The translations under genes were made by a program, and so were the position numbers. The notes under the pieces are model-generated. The model saw nothing but the letters and a program-made list of their open reading frames with translations, ran no database searches and had not been told where the DNA came from. A stretch of DNA of 54,184 nt from NCBI GenBank assembly GCA_016795365.1, contig JAEUHN010000014.1, positions 1 to 54,184 on the forward strand. The letters are read 5' to 3'. Source of the DNA: Verrucomicrobiaceae bacterium. GTDB taxonomy: Bacteria > Verrucomicrobiota > Verrucomicrobiia > Verrucomicrobiales > Verrucomicrobiaceae. Below are positions 1-8,439 of the stretch, piece by piece. Numbering within the stretch: the first letter of the stretch is position 1; each line of letters begins with the position of its first letter.

Positions 1-137
1 CCGTATTTGCGCTTCCAGCCATAGTAGGTCTGCTCGCTGATGTTGTGACGTGCGCACACGTCTTTGACTTTCATCCCACCCTGCGCTTCGCGCAGGATGC
101 TCACGATCTTCTCTTCACTGAATCGGCTTCTCTTCAT
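1..137 (-). CDS. IS3-family transposase OrfA, N-terminal part (runs off window)
   Basis: Reading the minus strand from an ATG at 137 gives 45 codons that run off the window start. The peptide begins MKRSRFSEEKIVSILREAQG and continues with a helix-turn-helix containing VCARHNISEQTYYGWK. This is the standard N-terminus of the IS3-family OrfA protein (HTH_Tnp_1 type), which binds the element ends; the catalytic OrfB normally follows by frameshift and would lie outside the window. The frame is too short for ordinary ORF calling. The family assignment is secure from the motif; whether the element is intact cannot be judged. It lies just downstream of the end of a glycoside hydrolase gene that it seems to have cut. 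Confidence 0.85.
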   Translation of the reverse strand, partial: MKRSRFSEEKIVSILREAQGGMKVKDVCARHNISEQTYYGWKRKY

Positions 138-190
138 GTTATTCTGTTCTCCTGTTCTCGGAGCCAGAACTACATTTTACATCTGTCTCA
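1..190 (-). mobile_element. Left end of an IS3-family insertion sequence
   Basis: The OrfA start at 137 is preceded by a short non-coding leader. The element end is probably near 190, where the minus strand reads TGAGACAGATGTAAAATG, a TGA-starting terminus of the kind seen in IS3-family elements. The hydrolase reading frame stops within this terminus (TAA at 177-179), so its last few residues are encoded by the insertion sequence. The exact boundary is inferred because the other end, and any target-site duplication, are outside the window. Confidence 0.6.
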
Positions 191-2306
191 TTCCTTGGGG
201 GCTGGCCACCCACACATCACCTGCCTTCTTGGATGTATAGTCGAGAATACCCGGTTTGCCGATCACGAGCACCCGGCGTTCGTTGACAGGCTCAATCAAC
301 CCCTTCCGAAACACCAGCGCTGCCAGAGGCATGAATGCTTGTTTCGCTGGATGTCCAGGCAAGTCGAAGAAGCTCGTCATCTTGTCGCTGTCATACTTGC
401 CGCTGCCTTTAAAGTTGAAGTGATACACCGCGCTCCAGTCTTGCAGGCAGGCCATGGCGGCGAGGAGGGGGAAGGTTTCGGCGGCGTAGTCGTTGGGGGC
501 GGGAGTGTCGTATTCGCTGACGCTGTAGGGCTTGCCGAAGGGGCGTTGCATGGCCATTTCAGCGAGGGTGCCGCCTTCTGCGCTGGCGAGTTGCGAGACG
601 TTGTTGATCTCCCAATCGCTCATGTCCCAGGACTTGCGCGGGAAGTGCGGGTGGTGCCAGTAGCCATGCGTATCGACGACATCGCTGACCATGAACTCGC
701 GCCGCGCTCCGACGATGCCGCCGAAGAGCACCTGGCTGTGTGAGATCATCTGTTGGGCACCCAATTCTTCGTGGATGAACTTCTTCATCGCCAGCGCGTG
801 ATCGATCTCGAGCTGCATGAGGAAGTCGAAAAAGTCGCGCCGCACTTCGATCTTAGCATTGCGATTCGGGATGGGGATGTGGTTGCCGGTGAAGCTGTGT
901 TCGGGCTTGAGGTAGCCGGTGGAGATGGACACGAGTTTCACGTCGGTGATGTCCACGCTGGTGACGGCATTGAGCAAGCTGAAGACGATGCGGTTCTTGC
1001 CGTCCGGCAGCACCGAGTGCGGTGCGAACTCGAATGAGAAGTCTTGCCACTCGGGCTTGAGCTGCATCTTCTCCTGCATCCCGAGCTGTGCCCACGGAGC
1101 GGCGGAGTTCTGCGCGTGAACATCGAGCGTGGCGCTTGCGGCGGAGCGAGCGCGGAAGCTGAGACGGTAGGCCTTGGCTTCTTCGAGTTGGAGACCGGGT
1201 TGGCTGAACTGGAGCGAGTAGTTCTCTGTGCCGCTCTGGGTGCTGGTCCATCGGATGAAGGAAAGGGGCGCGGGCACTCCTGCCCGCAACTGAGCGTCTC
1301 CTGACTTCACTGCTGCTTGGTCTTTGAGTTGAAGCGAATCAGCAGACGTTCGGCGGACAGGAGTGTCCGCGCTCCTTTGCTCGAGCGTTGCTTTCGCACC
1401 GAAGTTCGCTTCGCTTTGCCAAGCCTTCGTGCCTTCCTTGAAGTCGCCGTTAATGATGAGATTCGGCCCCGTGCTGCCATCGTTGAGACCCCAGACTTCG
1501 CGGAGCTTCTCAATGCTCGGATACTTCTTTTGCAGATGCTTCACGAAGAGTGCGCGCAGTTCTCCCGCGAAGGGTTCGCCGAGCTTTGCCATCCACCAAG
1601 GATTGAGCACGAGCGTGTTCTCGTTGTTCATCTCGATGATCGCGATGCCAGGCTCGTCTTTGTAGGCGCGACCGGTGTGCGGGTTGACGTGTTCCAGGAG
1701 CTGACGCGCGTAGTCTTTGAAGGCGTCGATGAAGGGGGGATGGAAGTAATCAAGGCCCTTCGAGTATTGCGGCGCGTCCTTCGGCGTGCCGGGATAGGTG
1801 CGGCTGACGTGGAGGTTGAGATTGATGTAGATGCCGTTCTTGAGGAGTTCGGCGACAAGCTTGTCGAGCTTCGCAAGGTTCTTCTCGTGGAGCTTGGTGA
1901 TGATCTTGCCGGACGCATCGAGCTGGCCTTCGTGGACGATCAAGGACTCGCCCCAGTCGTTATCCATGTGATGGAGTCGCACGACATTCAGCCCGTTCTT
2001 CGCCAGATGCGCAGCGACCTTTTCGGCGTCGGCAGCCTCGGGGAAGTTTGCGCCGAAGCAGAAGTTGGTGCCGAACAAGCGCACCTGCTTGCCTTGGCCA
2101 TCCACGATGTGCTCGCCCTCGGCCTTGAGATAACCGCTCGCGCCCGCAGGCTTGTCGTTGAGGAAGGAGAGGTCGATGGCCGTCTTCGACGATTCCATCA
2201 CGTTGATGGGGAAGGGGAACCAGTTCGGATTGTCCGGTGTCGGCGGACCGGGATCAGCGGCCAAGGTGGACACCGTGACAAGAGCGGAGACGAGGAGACA
2301 GCGCAT
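177..2306 (-). pseudogene. Secreted clan GH-A glycoside hydrolase, 3' end cut by IS3 element
   Basis: I chose the ATG at 2306 because it starts a good signal peptide (MRCLLVSALVTVSTLAADP); the frame is open for 12 codons further up. The protein looks like a GH5-type clan GH-A hydrolase: an (alpha/beta)8 barrel with the acid/base segment IIEMNNENT and a likely nucleophile in YSVSEYDTP near the C-terminus. A CBM4/9-like insertion (starting NLIINGDFKEG) interrupts the barrel. Codons about 311-348 are encoded by a 111-bp palindromic repeat. The frame ends in GMRQM, where MRQM comes from the adjacent IS3 terminus, so about 705 native codons remain and C-terminal domains are probably lost. The catalytic residues appear present, so a shortened enzyme could still work. 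Substrate is unknown; export is expected. Confidence 0.7.
1265..1375. repeat. 111-bp palindromic MITE-like element inside the hydrolase gene
   Basis: Two 23-bp arms at 1265-1287 and 1353-1375 are inverted copies of each other with 20 of 23 positions matching. Each arm also folds on itself (for example GCGGGCACTCCTGCCCGC). The total length of 111 bp is exactly 37 codons, and the hydrolase frame stays open through it, adding a segment rich in R, S, A, D and Q in the CBM-like domain. Similar GC-rich palindromes containing GGAGTGTCCGCGC are, from memory, scattered through verrucomicrobial genomes; I have no search to confirm this. Confidence 0.75.
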
Positions 2307-2532
2307 GATCTCTATGCATGGCCGACGAGAACGAGGATGCAAGTTGCCTGGTTATGCAACGATTGTGCTGGAGACTCTGGGTTCGTTCACCACTGACGCA
2401 CCCAAGCATGGGAAGTTTTGTCAGAGTTGTGTTGGGCAGTGGTTCAAAAACTCTCCCTGCTCGATAAAACATCGCGCCCCAGGCTGAAGCCTGAACTCCA
2501 GCACTGGTGCGATAGCTCTGGGCCTCGACGAT

Positions 2533-5500
2533 CTACTTCGGCAGCGGCACTTGGCCGTTGCTCATAAGGTAGGCGATGAGGTGCTTCACGTTCTCTTCGC
2601 CGAGGGCGGTGAGGAGGCCTTCGGGCATGAGGCTCTGAGTCAGCTGCTGCTGCTCGGTGATGTCGCTGCGTTGGATGGTGAGGCGCTCGGCGGGCGTTTG
2701 CAGCGTGAGCACTTTGTCGTTCTGCTCGGGGATGACGCCGGTCACGGTGCGGCCGTCCTTGAGCTTCAGGACGGTGACGCGGTAGTCGGCGGGGACGACG
2801 GCATTGGGATCGACGATGTTGCCAAGCAGGTAGTCGAGGTTGTGGCGGTCGCTGCCGGTCAGTTCGGGGGCGAGGGCGGCCCCTTCACCATACATCTTGT
2901 GGCAGGAAGCGCAGACGCCAGCGAACAGGGTGCGGCCTTTGGCGGCGTCGGCTTTCGCGATGGCATCCGGGGTGAGCGAGGTCTTCCACTTGGCGATCTC
3001 TTGCAGCTTCGCCTCGGGGGTGTCGCGTGCTTCGCCCCAGACTTGGGTGAGTTGCTTGGTCAAAGCCTCGTCATTCAGATTGCGGATCTGACGTGCTTGA
3101 TACGGGGTGATGTCTTCCTTGGCGATGGTGGGATGCTTGGCCACGTAGTCGAGGAGTTGCTTCGCCCACGCTGCTCGGGACGAGAGCGTGGTGATGTTTG
3201 CCGCGCGCCATTCCTGGGAGCGGTCGGGCCAGTTGTTGAGCAAGGCCTTGGGCACGTCGCCATTGTCGAACTTGGCGAGGCCGAGTCGGGCGGCTGTGCC
3301 GAGGACCTTGTCGTTGATCATCCCGCGCACGAGTCCGAACTGCTCGGGCTTCGGGCTGCGCAAGAGCGAGTCCATGGCGCTACGACGAGCATTGGCATCG
3401 CCGTCGGCTTCTTTGATGAGGGCGATGAGTTCGTCGATGGCGCGACCGGAGCCAAAGACGAGCGAGAGATCGCGTAGGGCGTCCTTCGCCGATGCGACGG
3501 AGGCAACCGATGCAGCAAAGGCATCCCAGGTCTTGGGCTTGCTGACTTGGCTGAAGCCTTTCAAAGCGGCAGCCATGCCGAGGAGGATGTCGGCGCGCGC
3601 GCTGTCGTCGGTCTTGGATGCAGCGGCGAGGAGCTGTTCGACTGGACCGGGAGTCTTCTCGATCTCTTCGGCGAGGCGGCGCGTGATCAAGCGACGAACG
3701 GTGGGAATCTTCGACGACAAAGCGAGCGCGATGGCCTTGTCAGGATGCGCGGTGACGGCGGGCTCGATGCCATACCAAATCATGAGCGGCTGGTCGCGAT
3801 CGGTGGCGTCTTCGGCGTGCGAGGCAAGCGCGGTTGCGATGGGGAAGCGGGCTTCGAGTGGGAGGCGTTGGAGAGCGCTGGCGAGGTGGAGGCGGACGAG
3901 GCCGGAATCATCTGTTTTGGCTAGCATTTCTAGCTGTTCAATCTGTCGCCGACTATGCAGTTCGAGCGTGTGGAGAGATGATCCGCCAGGTGAAAGTCTC
4001 TTCGCTAGTTCACCAGTCAGGTAATCTCTGACTCTTTCCACATCGGCAGAACTCAGTGGCCAAGAGATCGTCTCGATGGCATTGTCAACGAACGCAGTTC
4101 GAAACGCCTCATTTTTGCTGTCAAACAGGCGATCAGACATAGCCGGATCTGAATGAGTGAAGTAGCTGGTAGCCAATGGAGTGGTCTTCGATTGCTCCAT
4201 CAGTTCCACCATCTTCCAGAGGGCTTTGTTGTGGGCATCGCTGTCTGAGGCTGTATTCAACAACTTGCCTGAATTTCCTCGAATATTGAGTTCATGGGTC
4301 GCCTGCGTTGACCACCATGTGTTCGATTCGAGCAGTTTTTCAGCGACTTTTGCAACGGAGGCCTTCGTCAAATCAAACGGCTCCATCTTCTTCGCTTCCC
4401 CATACACAATCTTGTAAATGCGTCCGCTTGTCCGATGAATGCCGTCGTTGTCGTGGCACTCGCCAGCGTCGCTCCAGTCGAGGACGAAGACGTTGCCATC
4501 GGGCCCGGTGCTGAGGTCGATCGCGCGGAACCAGTTGTCCTTGGCCTTCATGAAGTCCTTGCCGTGCTTGGCGACGAAGCCGCAGCCCTGGCGCTCCAGG
4601 ATGTCCATGTTGATGCGGTGGCCGTGGAGGTTGCCCATGAAGATCTTGCCTTTGTATTCGTCGGGCCATGTGCCGCCATTGTAGATGACGCAGCCGACGT
4701 GGGCGTGGCCGCCGCCGAGTCCGTCGGTGACGCCAGACATGGGCTTGTCGCGGAGGTCGCTCCACTTCTCGTTGCCTTTATCGAAGTGCCAGTGATCGCC
4801 GATCATCGGCAGCACTTCATACACATGTGAATTGAGATGCGTGCCGAACATGCGCTCGGTGTAGCTGCCGGGGATGCCGTGCCAGATGTGGCCGATGACG
4901 GTGTTGATCCAGAAGAGTTCGCCGTTCGCGTCCCAATCATGGCCCCAGGAGTTGGTGCCGCCATTGAGCACGACTTCGAAGGTGTGCCGCGTGGGATGGT
5001 AGCGGAACATGCCGCAGTTGATCTTCACGCGCTTCTCTTGCGGAGTGCCCGGCGCTCCGATGGAACTGGTGTCGGTGATGCCGTGGCGACCGTAAAGCCA
5101 GCCGTCGGGGCCCCACTTGAGGCCGTTTACGACGTTGTGGCCGATGGTCTTGAAATTGAAGCCATCAAGCAGCACCTCGGGCTGGCCATCAGGCACATCG
5201 TCGCCGTTTTTGTCCGGGATGAAGTAGAGATTCGGTGCGCAGAGCGCATACACGCCGCCGTAGCCAATCTCGATACTGGTAAGGCGCTGGCCCTGATCCC
5301 AGAAAACCGTGCGCTTGTCAAAGTGGCCGTCGTTGTCCTTGTCCTCAAAGATGAGGATGCGGTCGCGCATGGTGAGGTTCCAGCGGTCCGGGTTCTCCGC
5401 ATACGTGTAGCACTCGGCGACCCACAAACGTCCGCGTGCATCCCAGGCGAGGGCAATGGGCTGCTGCACGTCGGGCTCGGCGGCGAAGACTTCGCAGTGG

Positions 5501-5646
5501 AAGCCGGGCGGGAGTTCCATTGTTCTCGCAGCTTCTGCGGCAGGCATGGGGCCACCGGGAGTCTTCTCGGTATTGAACGGAGTTGGGATGTCGGCCCGGA
5601 CGGAGACTTCGAGGACGAGAACGAGTAGGAGGGCGAGGACGCGCAT
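2533..5646 (-). CDS. PVC-type membrane-bound dehydrogenase with C-terminal cytochrome c domain
   Basis: This 1037-residue protein starts with a signal peptide (MRVLALLLVLVLEVSVRA). Residues about 35-420 form a beta-propeller of the sugar/sorbosone dehydrogenase type (TIGR02604, Pirellula/Verrucomicrobium N-terminal family), with segments such as MELPPGFHCEVFAAEPDVQQP and HGITDTSSIGAPG. The middle is alpha-helical and HEAT-like. The C-terminus is a Pirellula/Verrucomicrobium heme-binding domain (TIGR02603) with the c-type heme motif CASCHK at about 912-917. It probably oxidises a sugar or related substrate in the periplasm and passes electrons to its own heme; the substrate is not known. The signal-peptide coding DNA closely resembles a repeat found elsewhere in the window (5608-5641). 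Confidence 0.85.
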   Translation of the reverse strand: MRVLALLLVLVLEVSVRADIPTPFNTEKTPGGPMPAAEAARTMELPPGFHCEVFAAEPDVQQPIALAWDARGRLWVAECYTYAENPDRWNLTMRDRILIFEDKDNDGHFDKRTVFWDQGQRLTSIEIGYGGVYALCAPNLYFIPDKNGDDVPDGQPEVLLDGFNFKTIGHNVVNGLKWGPDGWLYGRHGITDTSSIGAPGTPQEKRVKINCGMFRYHPTRHTFEVVLNGGTNSWGHDWDANGELFWINTVIGHIWHGIPGSYTERMFGTHLNSHVYEVLPMIGDHWHFDKGNEKWSDLRDKPMSGVTDGLGGGHAHVGCVIYNGGTWPDEYKGKIFMGNLHGHRINMDILERQGCGFVAKHGKDFMKAKDNWFRAIDLSTGPDGNVFVLDWSDAGECHDNDGIHRTSGRIYKIVYGEAKKMEPFDLTKASVAKVAEKLLESNTWWSTQATHELNIRGNSGKLLNTASDSDAHNKALWKMVELMEQSKTTPLATSYFTHSDPAMSDRLFDSKNEAFRTAFVDNAIETISWPLSSADVERVRDYLTGELAKRLSPGGSSLHTLELHSRRQIEQLEMLAKTDDSGLVRLHLASALQRLPLEARFPIATALASHAEDATDRDQPLMIWYGIEPAVTAHPDKAIALALSSKIPTVRRLITRRLAEEIEKTPGPVEQLLAAASKTDDSARADILLGMAAALKGFSQVSKPKTWDAFAASVASVASAKDALRDLSLVFGSGRAIDELIALIKEADGDANARRSAMDSLLRSPKPEQFGLVRGMINDKVLGTAARLGLAKFDNGDVPKALLNNWPDRSQEWRAANITTLSSRAAWAKQLLDYVAKHPTIAKEDITPYQARQIRNLNDEALTKQLTQVWGEARDTPEAKLQEIAKWKTSLTPDAIAKADAAKGRTLFAGVCASCHKMYGEGAALAPELTGSDRHNLDYLLGNIVDPNAVVPADYRVTVLKLKDGRTVTGVIPEQNDKVLTLQTPAERLTIQRSDITEQQQLTQSLMPEGLLTALGEENVKHLIAYLMSNGQVPLPK
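5608..5641. repeat. GAGGACGAG-type repeat forming a signal-peptide coding sequence
   Basis: The plus strand here matches the repeat flanking the four-helix-bundle gene at 34687-34725 over about 34 bases with roughly three differences; both share the core GAACGAGTAGGAGG or GGACGAGTAGGAGG between GAGGACGAG units. On the minus strand it encodes the leucine/valine-rich core of the dehydrogenase signal peptide. Confidence 0.6.
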
Positions 5647-5714
5647 GGGTATGAGGGACCAAACGCAGCGAGGGACCGCGCCTTGTCAAAGGTTCAACAC
5701 TGAATGCGACCGTC

Positions 5715-6035
5715 TCAGTGATTGAGCTGGCTCCACTGAATGTCGGCGGCGAGATCGCCCTGGCCGTCGAGTTGCACCTTGGCCAGCCAGGCGTCGCATC
5801 CCAGCGTCATGGCTCGGGAGAGCACACGACCAAGCGCCGAGCCGGTGAGGTCCGGCGGATCGGTGGGTGCAAGTGCGGCGACGACGTGGACGAAGAGATT
5901 GTCTTCTTCGCCATGGGCTTCGATGTCGCAGGCCCCATGGTGGGGTCTGGTAGCGTGGCAGCGGTAGCCGGTGGAGGTGAGCCAGGCTTCGACGTGGCGT
6001 TCACCGTATTCTGCGATGTCTGTGGGCGTCATCAT
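5715..6035 (-). CDS. Small protein with a possible degenerate nuclease fold
   Basis: The protein has 106 residues from the ATG at 6035; a TTG at 6062 would add nine residues. I do not recognise a named family. The pattern AEYGERHVEAWLTSTGYRC, then CDIEAHG and LFVHVVAA, resembles the core of restriction-endonuclease-like proteins such as YraN (GE..A...L...GY, then EID, then VEVK). Here the usual ExK element reads HVV, so a catalytic site is probably absent. It lies 136 bp downstream of another small gene on the same strand and may be cotranscribed with it. No membrane segments or signal peptide are seen. Function unknown; the fold suggestion is weak. Confidence 0.6.
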   Translation of the reverse strand: MMTPTDIAEYGERHVEAWLTSTGYRCHATRPHHGACDIEAHGEEDNLFVHVVAALAPTDPPDLTGSALGRVLSRAMTLGCDAWLAKVQLDGQGDLAADIQWSQLNH

Positions 6036-6171
6036 GGTGGGAGCGAGCGCTTTCAGGTGCAAGGACGATGCCGCCAGGGGATTGCGCCGGGACAGGGCGC
6101 GACGGGCATTTGTCCTGTGCTATCAAATTCGCAGCCCGGAGGCAAGCACGCTCTTCGTGTCCCGCCGCGCG

Positions 6172-6462
6172 CTACCCGCGGTAATTGAACAACTGCTCCA
6201 GATGGAACGGTGGTGGCCCCTCGCCGCCGCGGATGTGGAGTGCGCGATTGAAGGCCTCGATCATGCGTCGCTGCATGTGACGGGTGAGGCGGCGGCCCTT
6301 GCGCGCACGCTGCACCGCCTTGTGCGTCATGGGCTCGGGGCTCGCAGCGAGCAGTTCGTGGTTGGCCATCGCGTGCTCGGTCATGAGCGCGTCCAGGGGC
6401 TGCACACCCATGTTGCGTTCGTTGCCATTCTCCTTGCTCTCGTCTGCGATCTCGTCACTCAT
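6172..6462 (-). CDS. Small basic hypothetical protein
   Basis: This 96-residue frame starts at MSDEIADESKENGNERNMG; an upstream in-frame start at 6561 is possible but overlaps the divergent dehydrogenase gene. The N-terminal half is acidic and polar; the C-terminal half is strongly basic and probably helical (RARKGRRLTRHMQRRMIEAF). It has no signal peptide, no membrane segment and no cysteine pair. The basic helix suggests nucleic-acid or ribosome contact, but this is only inference. It is divergent from the 2-hydroxyacid dehydrogenase with 76 bp between the starts, so that gap must hold both promoters. Confidence 0.6.
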   Translation of the reverse strand: MSDEIADESKENGNERNMGVQPLDALMTEHAMANHELLAASPEPMTHKAVQRARKGRRLTRHMQRRMIEAFNRALHIRGGEGPPPFHLEQLFNYRG

Positions 6463-6538
6463 CGGGCTGCACAGGAGCACAGCTTGCGGCTGTGTCACCC
6501 GGCTTTCCTTCCATCCTTCATCCTCCATCATTCCGACG

Positions 6539-7495
6539 ATGCGCGTTCTGCTCACCACCACTTCGTATCAAGACACTCCCGGCGACCATCACGCGCTGCT
6601 GGAAAGCCAGGGCTTTGACATTCATCGCGAGCGTGGTCCGCTGCCTGAGAAGCGCATGCTGGAACTCGCGGGCGATTTCGATGCCTTCCTCTGCGGCGAC
6701 GACGAGATCACCAAGGCGGTGCTGGACAAGGCGATGCCGCGTCTCAAGGTGATCAGCAAGTATGGCATCGGCCTCGACAAGATCGACGTCGCCGAATGCA
6801 CCGCACGCAAGCTGCCGGTGCTCTTCACGCCCGGCGTGAATCACACGACCGTGGCCGAGCATGTGTTTTGCCTTCTGCTCGGACTGGTGCGCAATCTGGT
6901 CGATTCCGCCAACTCCGTCCGCGCTGGTCAGTGGAAGCGAGTCACGGGACACGAGCTGTGGCAGAAGAAGCTCGGCCTCATCGGACTCGGTCGCATCGGG
7001 CAGGAAGTCGCTAAGCGCGCGCGAGCCTTCGATATGGAGGTTCATGCGCTCGATTTGTATTGGCCGGAAGCTTTCGCCACGCAGCACGGTGTGGTGCGTC
7101 ACACGGAGTTCGAGAGCCTGCTCGCCGCCTGCGACATCGTCAGCCTGCACACGAATCTGAGCGAACAAACCAAGCACCTCATCAAGGCCGAGCGCATTGC
7201 CATCATGAAGCCCGGCGCGCTGCTCGTGAACACCGCGCGCTCCGAACTTGTGCATCTGCCCGATGTGATCGACGCGCTCAACAGCGGCAAGCTTGGTGGC
7301 TACGCGACCGACGTGATGGACGAGGAACCACCACCTGCCGATCATCCGCTGCTGCATCATCCCAAGGCGCTCATCACACCTCACATCGGCAGCCGCACGT
7401 ATGAAAGCGTGCCACGTCAGGCGATGCGCGCGACCTTGAACCTCGTCCATTACCTCGGCGGCCAGGCCGATGTGATTCAGGCGAACAAGTGGTAA
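6539..7495 (+). CDS. D-isomer-specific 2-hydroxyacid dehydrogenase
   Basis: The frame is open well upstream, but homology begins at the ATG at 6539 (MRVLLTTTSYQDTPG), giving 318 residues. It has the NAD-binding Rossmann motif GLIGLGRIGQ (about residues 145-154) and the catalytic triad of the family: Arg in NTARSE (about 233), Glu in DEEPP (about 262) and His in TPHIG (about 282). The family reduces 2-keto acids to D-2-hydroxy acids with NAD(P)H; the nearest relatives by pattern are phosphoglycerate dehydrogenase-like enzymes lacking the ACT/regulatory domains. It is followed after 22 bp by a sugar isomerase-like gene, suggesting a short operon in carbohydrate or hydroxyacid metabolism. The exact substrate cannot be read from the sequence. 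Confidence 0.9.
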   Translation: MRVLLTTTSYQDTPGDHHALLESQGFDIHRERGPLPEKRMLELAGDFDAFLCGDDEITKAVLDKAMPRLKVISKYGIGLDKIDVAECTARKLPVLFTPGVNHTTVAEHVFCLLLGLVRNLVDSANSVRAGQWKRVTGHELWQKKLGLIGLGRIGQEVAKRARAFDMEVHALDLYWPEAFATQHGVVRHTEFESLLAACDIVSLHTNLSEQTKHLIKAERIAIMKPGALLVNTARSELVHLPDVIDALNSGKLGGYATDVMDEEPPPADHPLLHHPKALITPHIGSRTYESVPRQAMRATLNLVHYLGGQADVIQANKW

Positions 7496-7517
7496 ACCAC
7501 CAACTCCCAACTCCACC

Positions 7518-8399
7518 ATGAACCGTCGCTCCTTCTTCGCCACCGCTGCCACAGCATCGCTCGCTGCCACGGCGCGCGCCGACATCGCCAAGGCCGCTGC
7601 TGATCCGGTTTTCCGCATCAAGAACAACCGCATCCAGCAGTCGATCATGGGCTGGTGCTTCAAGCCGATGGAGACGATGGAGCTGGCGAAGCACTGCAAG
7701 GACATCGGCCTTGTCGCGATGGAGGGCATTGACCGGAAACACTATCCCGACGTGCTGAAGCTGGGGCTCAAAATCTCGCTCGTGGGCAGCACGGGTTTCG
7801 CCAAGGGGCCGTGCGATCCGAAGTATCAGGATGAGGTCGAGAAGGCGCTCATCGAGGCGATCAACGTGGCCGCGGACATCGGCACCAAGAACGTCATCAC
7901 GTTCACCGGCATGAAATATGACGGCATGGATCACGACAAGGCCGTGCAAGGCTGCATCGACACGTGGAAGAAGGTGATGCCGCTCGCCGAGCAGAAGGGG
8001 GTCACTCTCGTGCTTGAGCATCTCAACAGCCGCGATAGCTCGCACCCGATGAAGGGCCATCCCGGCTACTTCGGCGACGATGTGGAGCTGTGCTTCGACA
8101 TGGTGCGCAAGATCGGCTCGCCGAATTTCAAGCTTCTGTTCGACATCTACCACGTTCAGATCATGAACGGCGATGTCATCCGTCGTATCAAGGCGAACCA
8201 TGAACTCATCGGCCACATTCACACAGCAGGGAATCCCGGACGTTGTGAACTCGATGAGAACCAGGAGATCAACTACCCGCCCATCATGCAGGCCATCCTC
8301 GACACTGGCTACAAGGGCTACGTGGCGCAGGAATTCATCCCCACCTGGAGCGATCCCATCCTCGCCCTGCGCCATGCCGCAGCGGTGTGCGATGTGTAG
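7518..8399 (+). CDS. Exported hydroxypyruvate isomerase/xylose isomerase-like TIM barrel
   Basis: The 293-residue protein starts with MNRRSFFATAATASLAATARA, a twin-arginine-type signal (RRSFF followed by a short hydrophobic stretch), so it is likely folded and exported by Tat. The remainder is an AP-endonuclease-2/xylose isomerase-like TIM barrel (PF01261), with metal-ligand-type segments LVLEHLNSRD, LLFDIYHVQI, IGHIHTAGNPGR and AQEFIPTW. The pattern is that of hydroxypyruvate isomerase (Hyi) family enzymes, which interconvert hydroxypyruvate and tartronate semialdehyde or epimerise sugars. Its place directly after a 2-hydroxyacid dehydrogenase fits hydroxypyruvate/glycerate chemistry, although Tat export of this one makes a direct partnership with a cytoplasmic enzyme uncertain. 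Confidence 0.85.
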   Translation: MNRRSFFATAATASLAATARADIAKAAADPVFRIKNNRIQQSIMGWCFKPMETMELAKHCKDIGLVAMEGIDRKHYPDVLKLGLKISLVGSTGFAKGPCDPKYQDEVEKALIEAINVAADIGTKNVITFTGMKYDGMDHDKAVQGCIDTWKKVMPLAEQKGVTLVLEHLNSRDSSHPMKGHPGYFGDDVELCFDMVRKIGSPNFKLLFDIYHVQIMNGDVIRRIKANHELIGHIHTAGNPGRCELDENQEINYPPIMQAILDTGYKGYVAQEFIPTWSDPILALRHAAAVCDV

Positions 8400-8439
8400 A
8401 TGCCTTTGATCCGATCGTCTGTCTCACCTCCTTCCGCGC

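Noticed and set aside
1317..2396. 359-codon plus-strand frame opposite the glycoside hydrolase
   Set aside because: Composition is that of an antisense shadow and no motif is recognisable.
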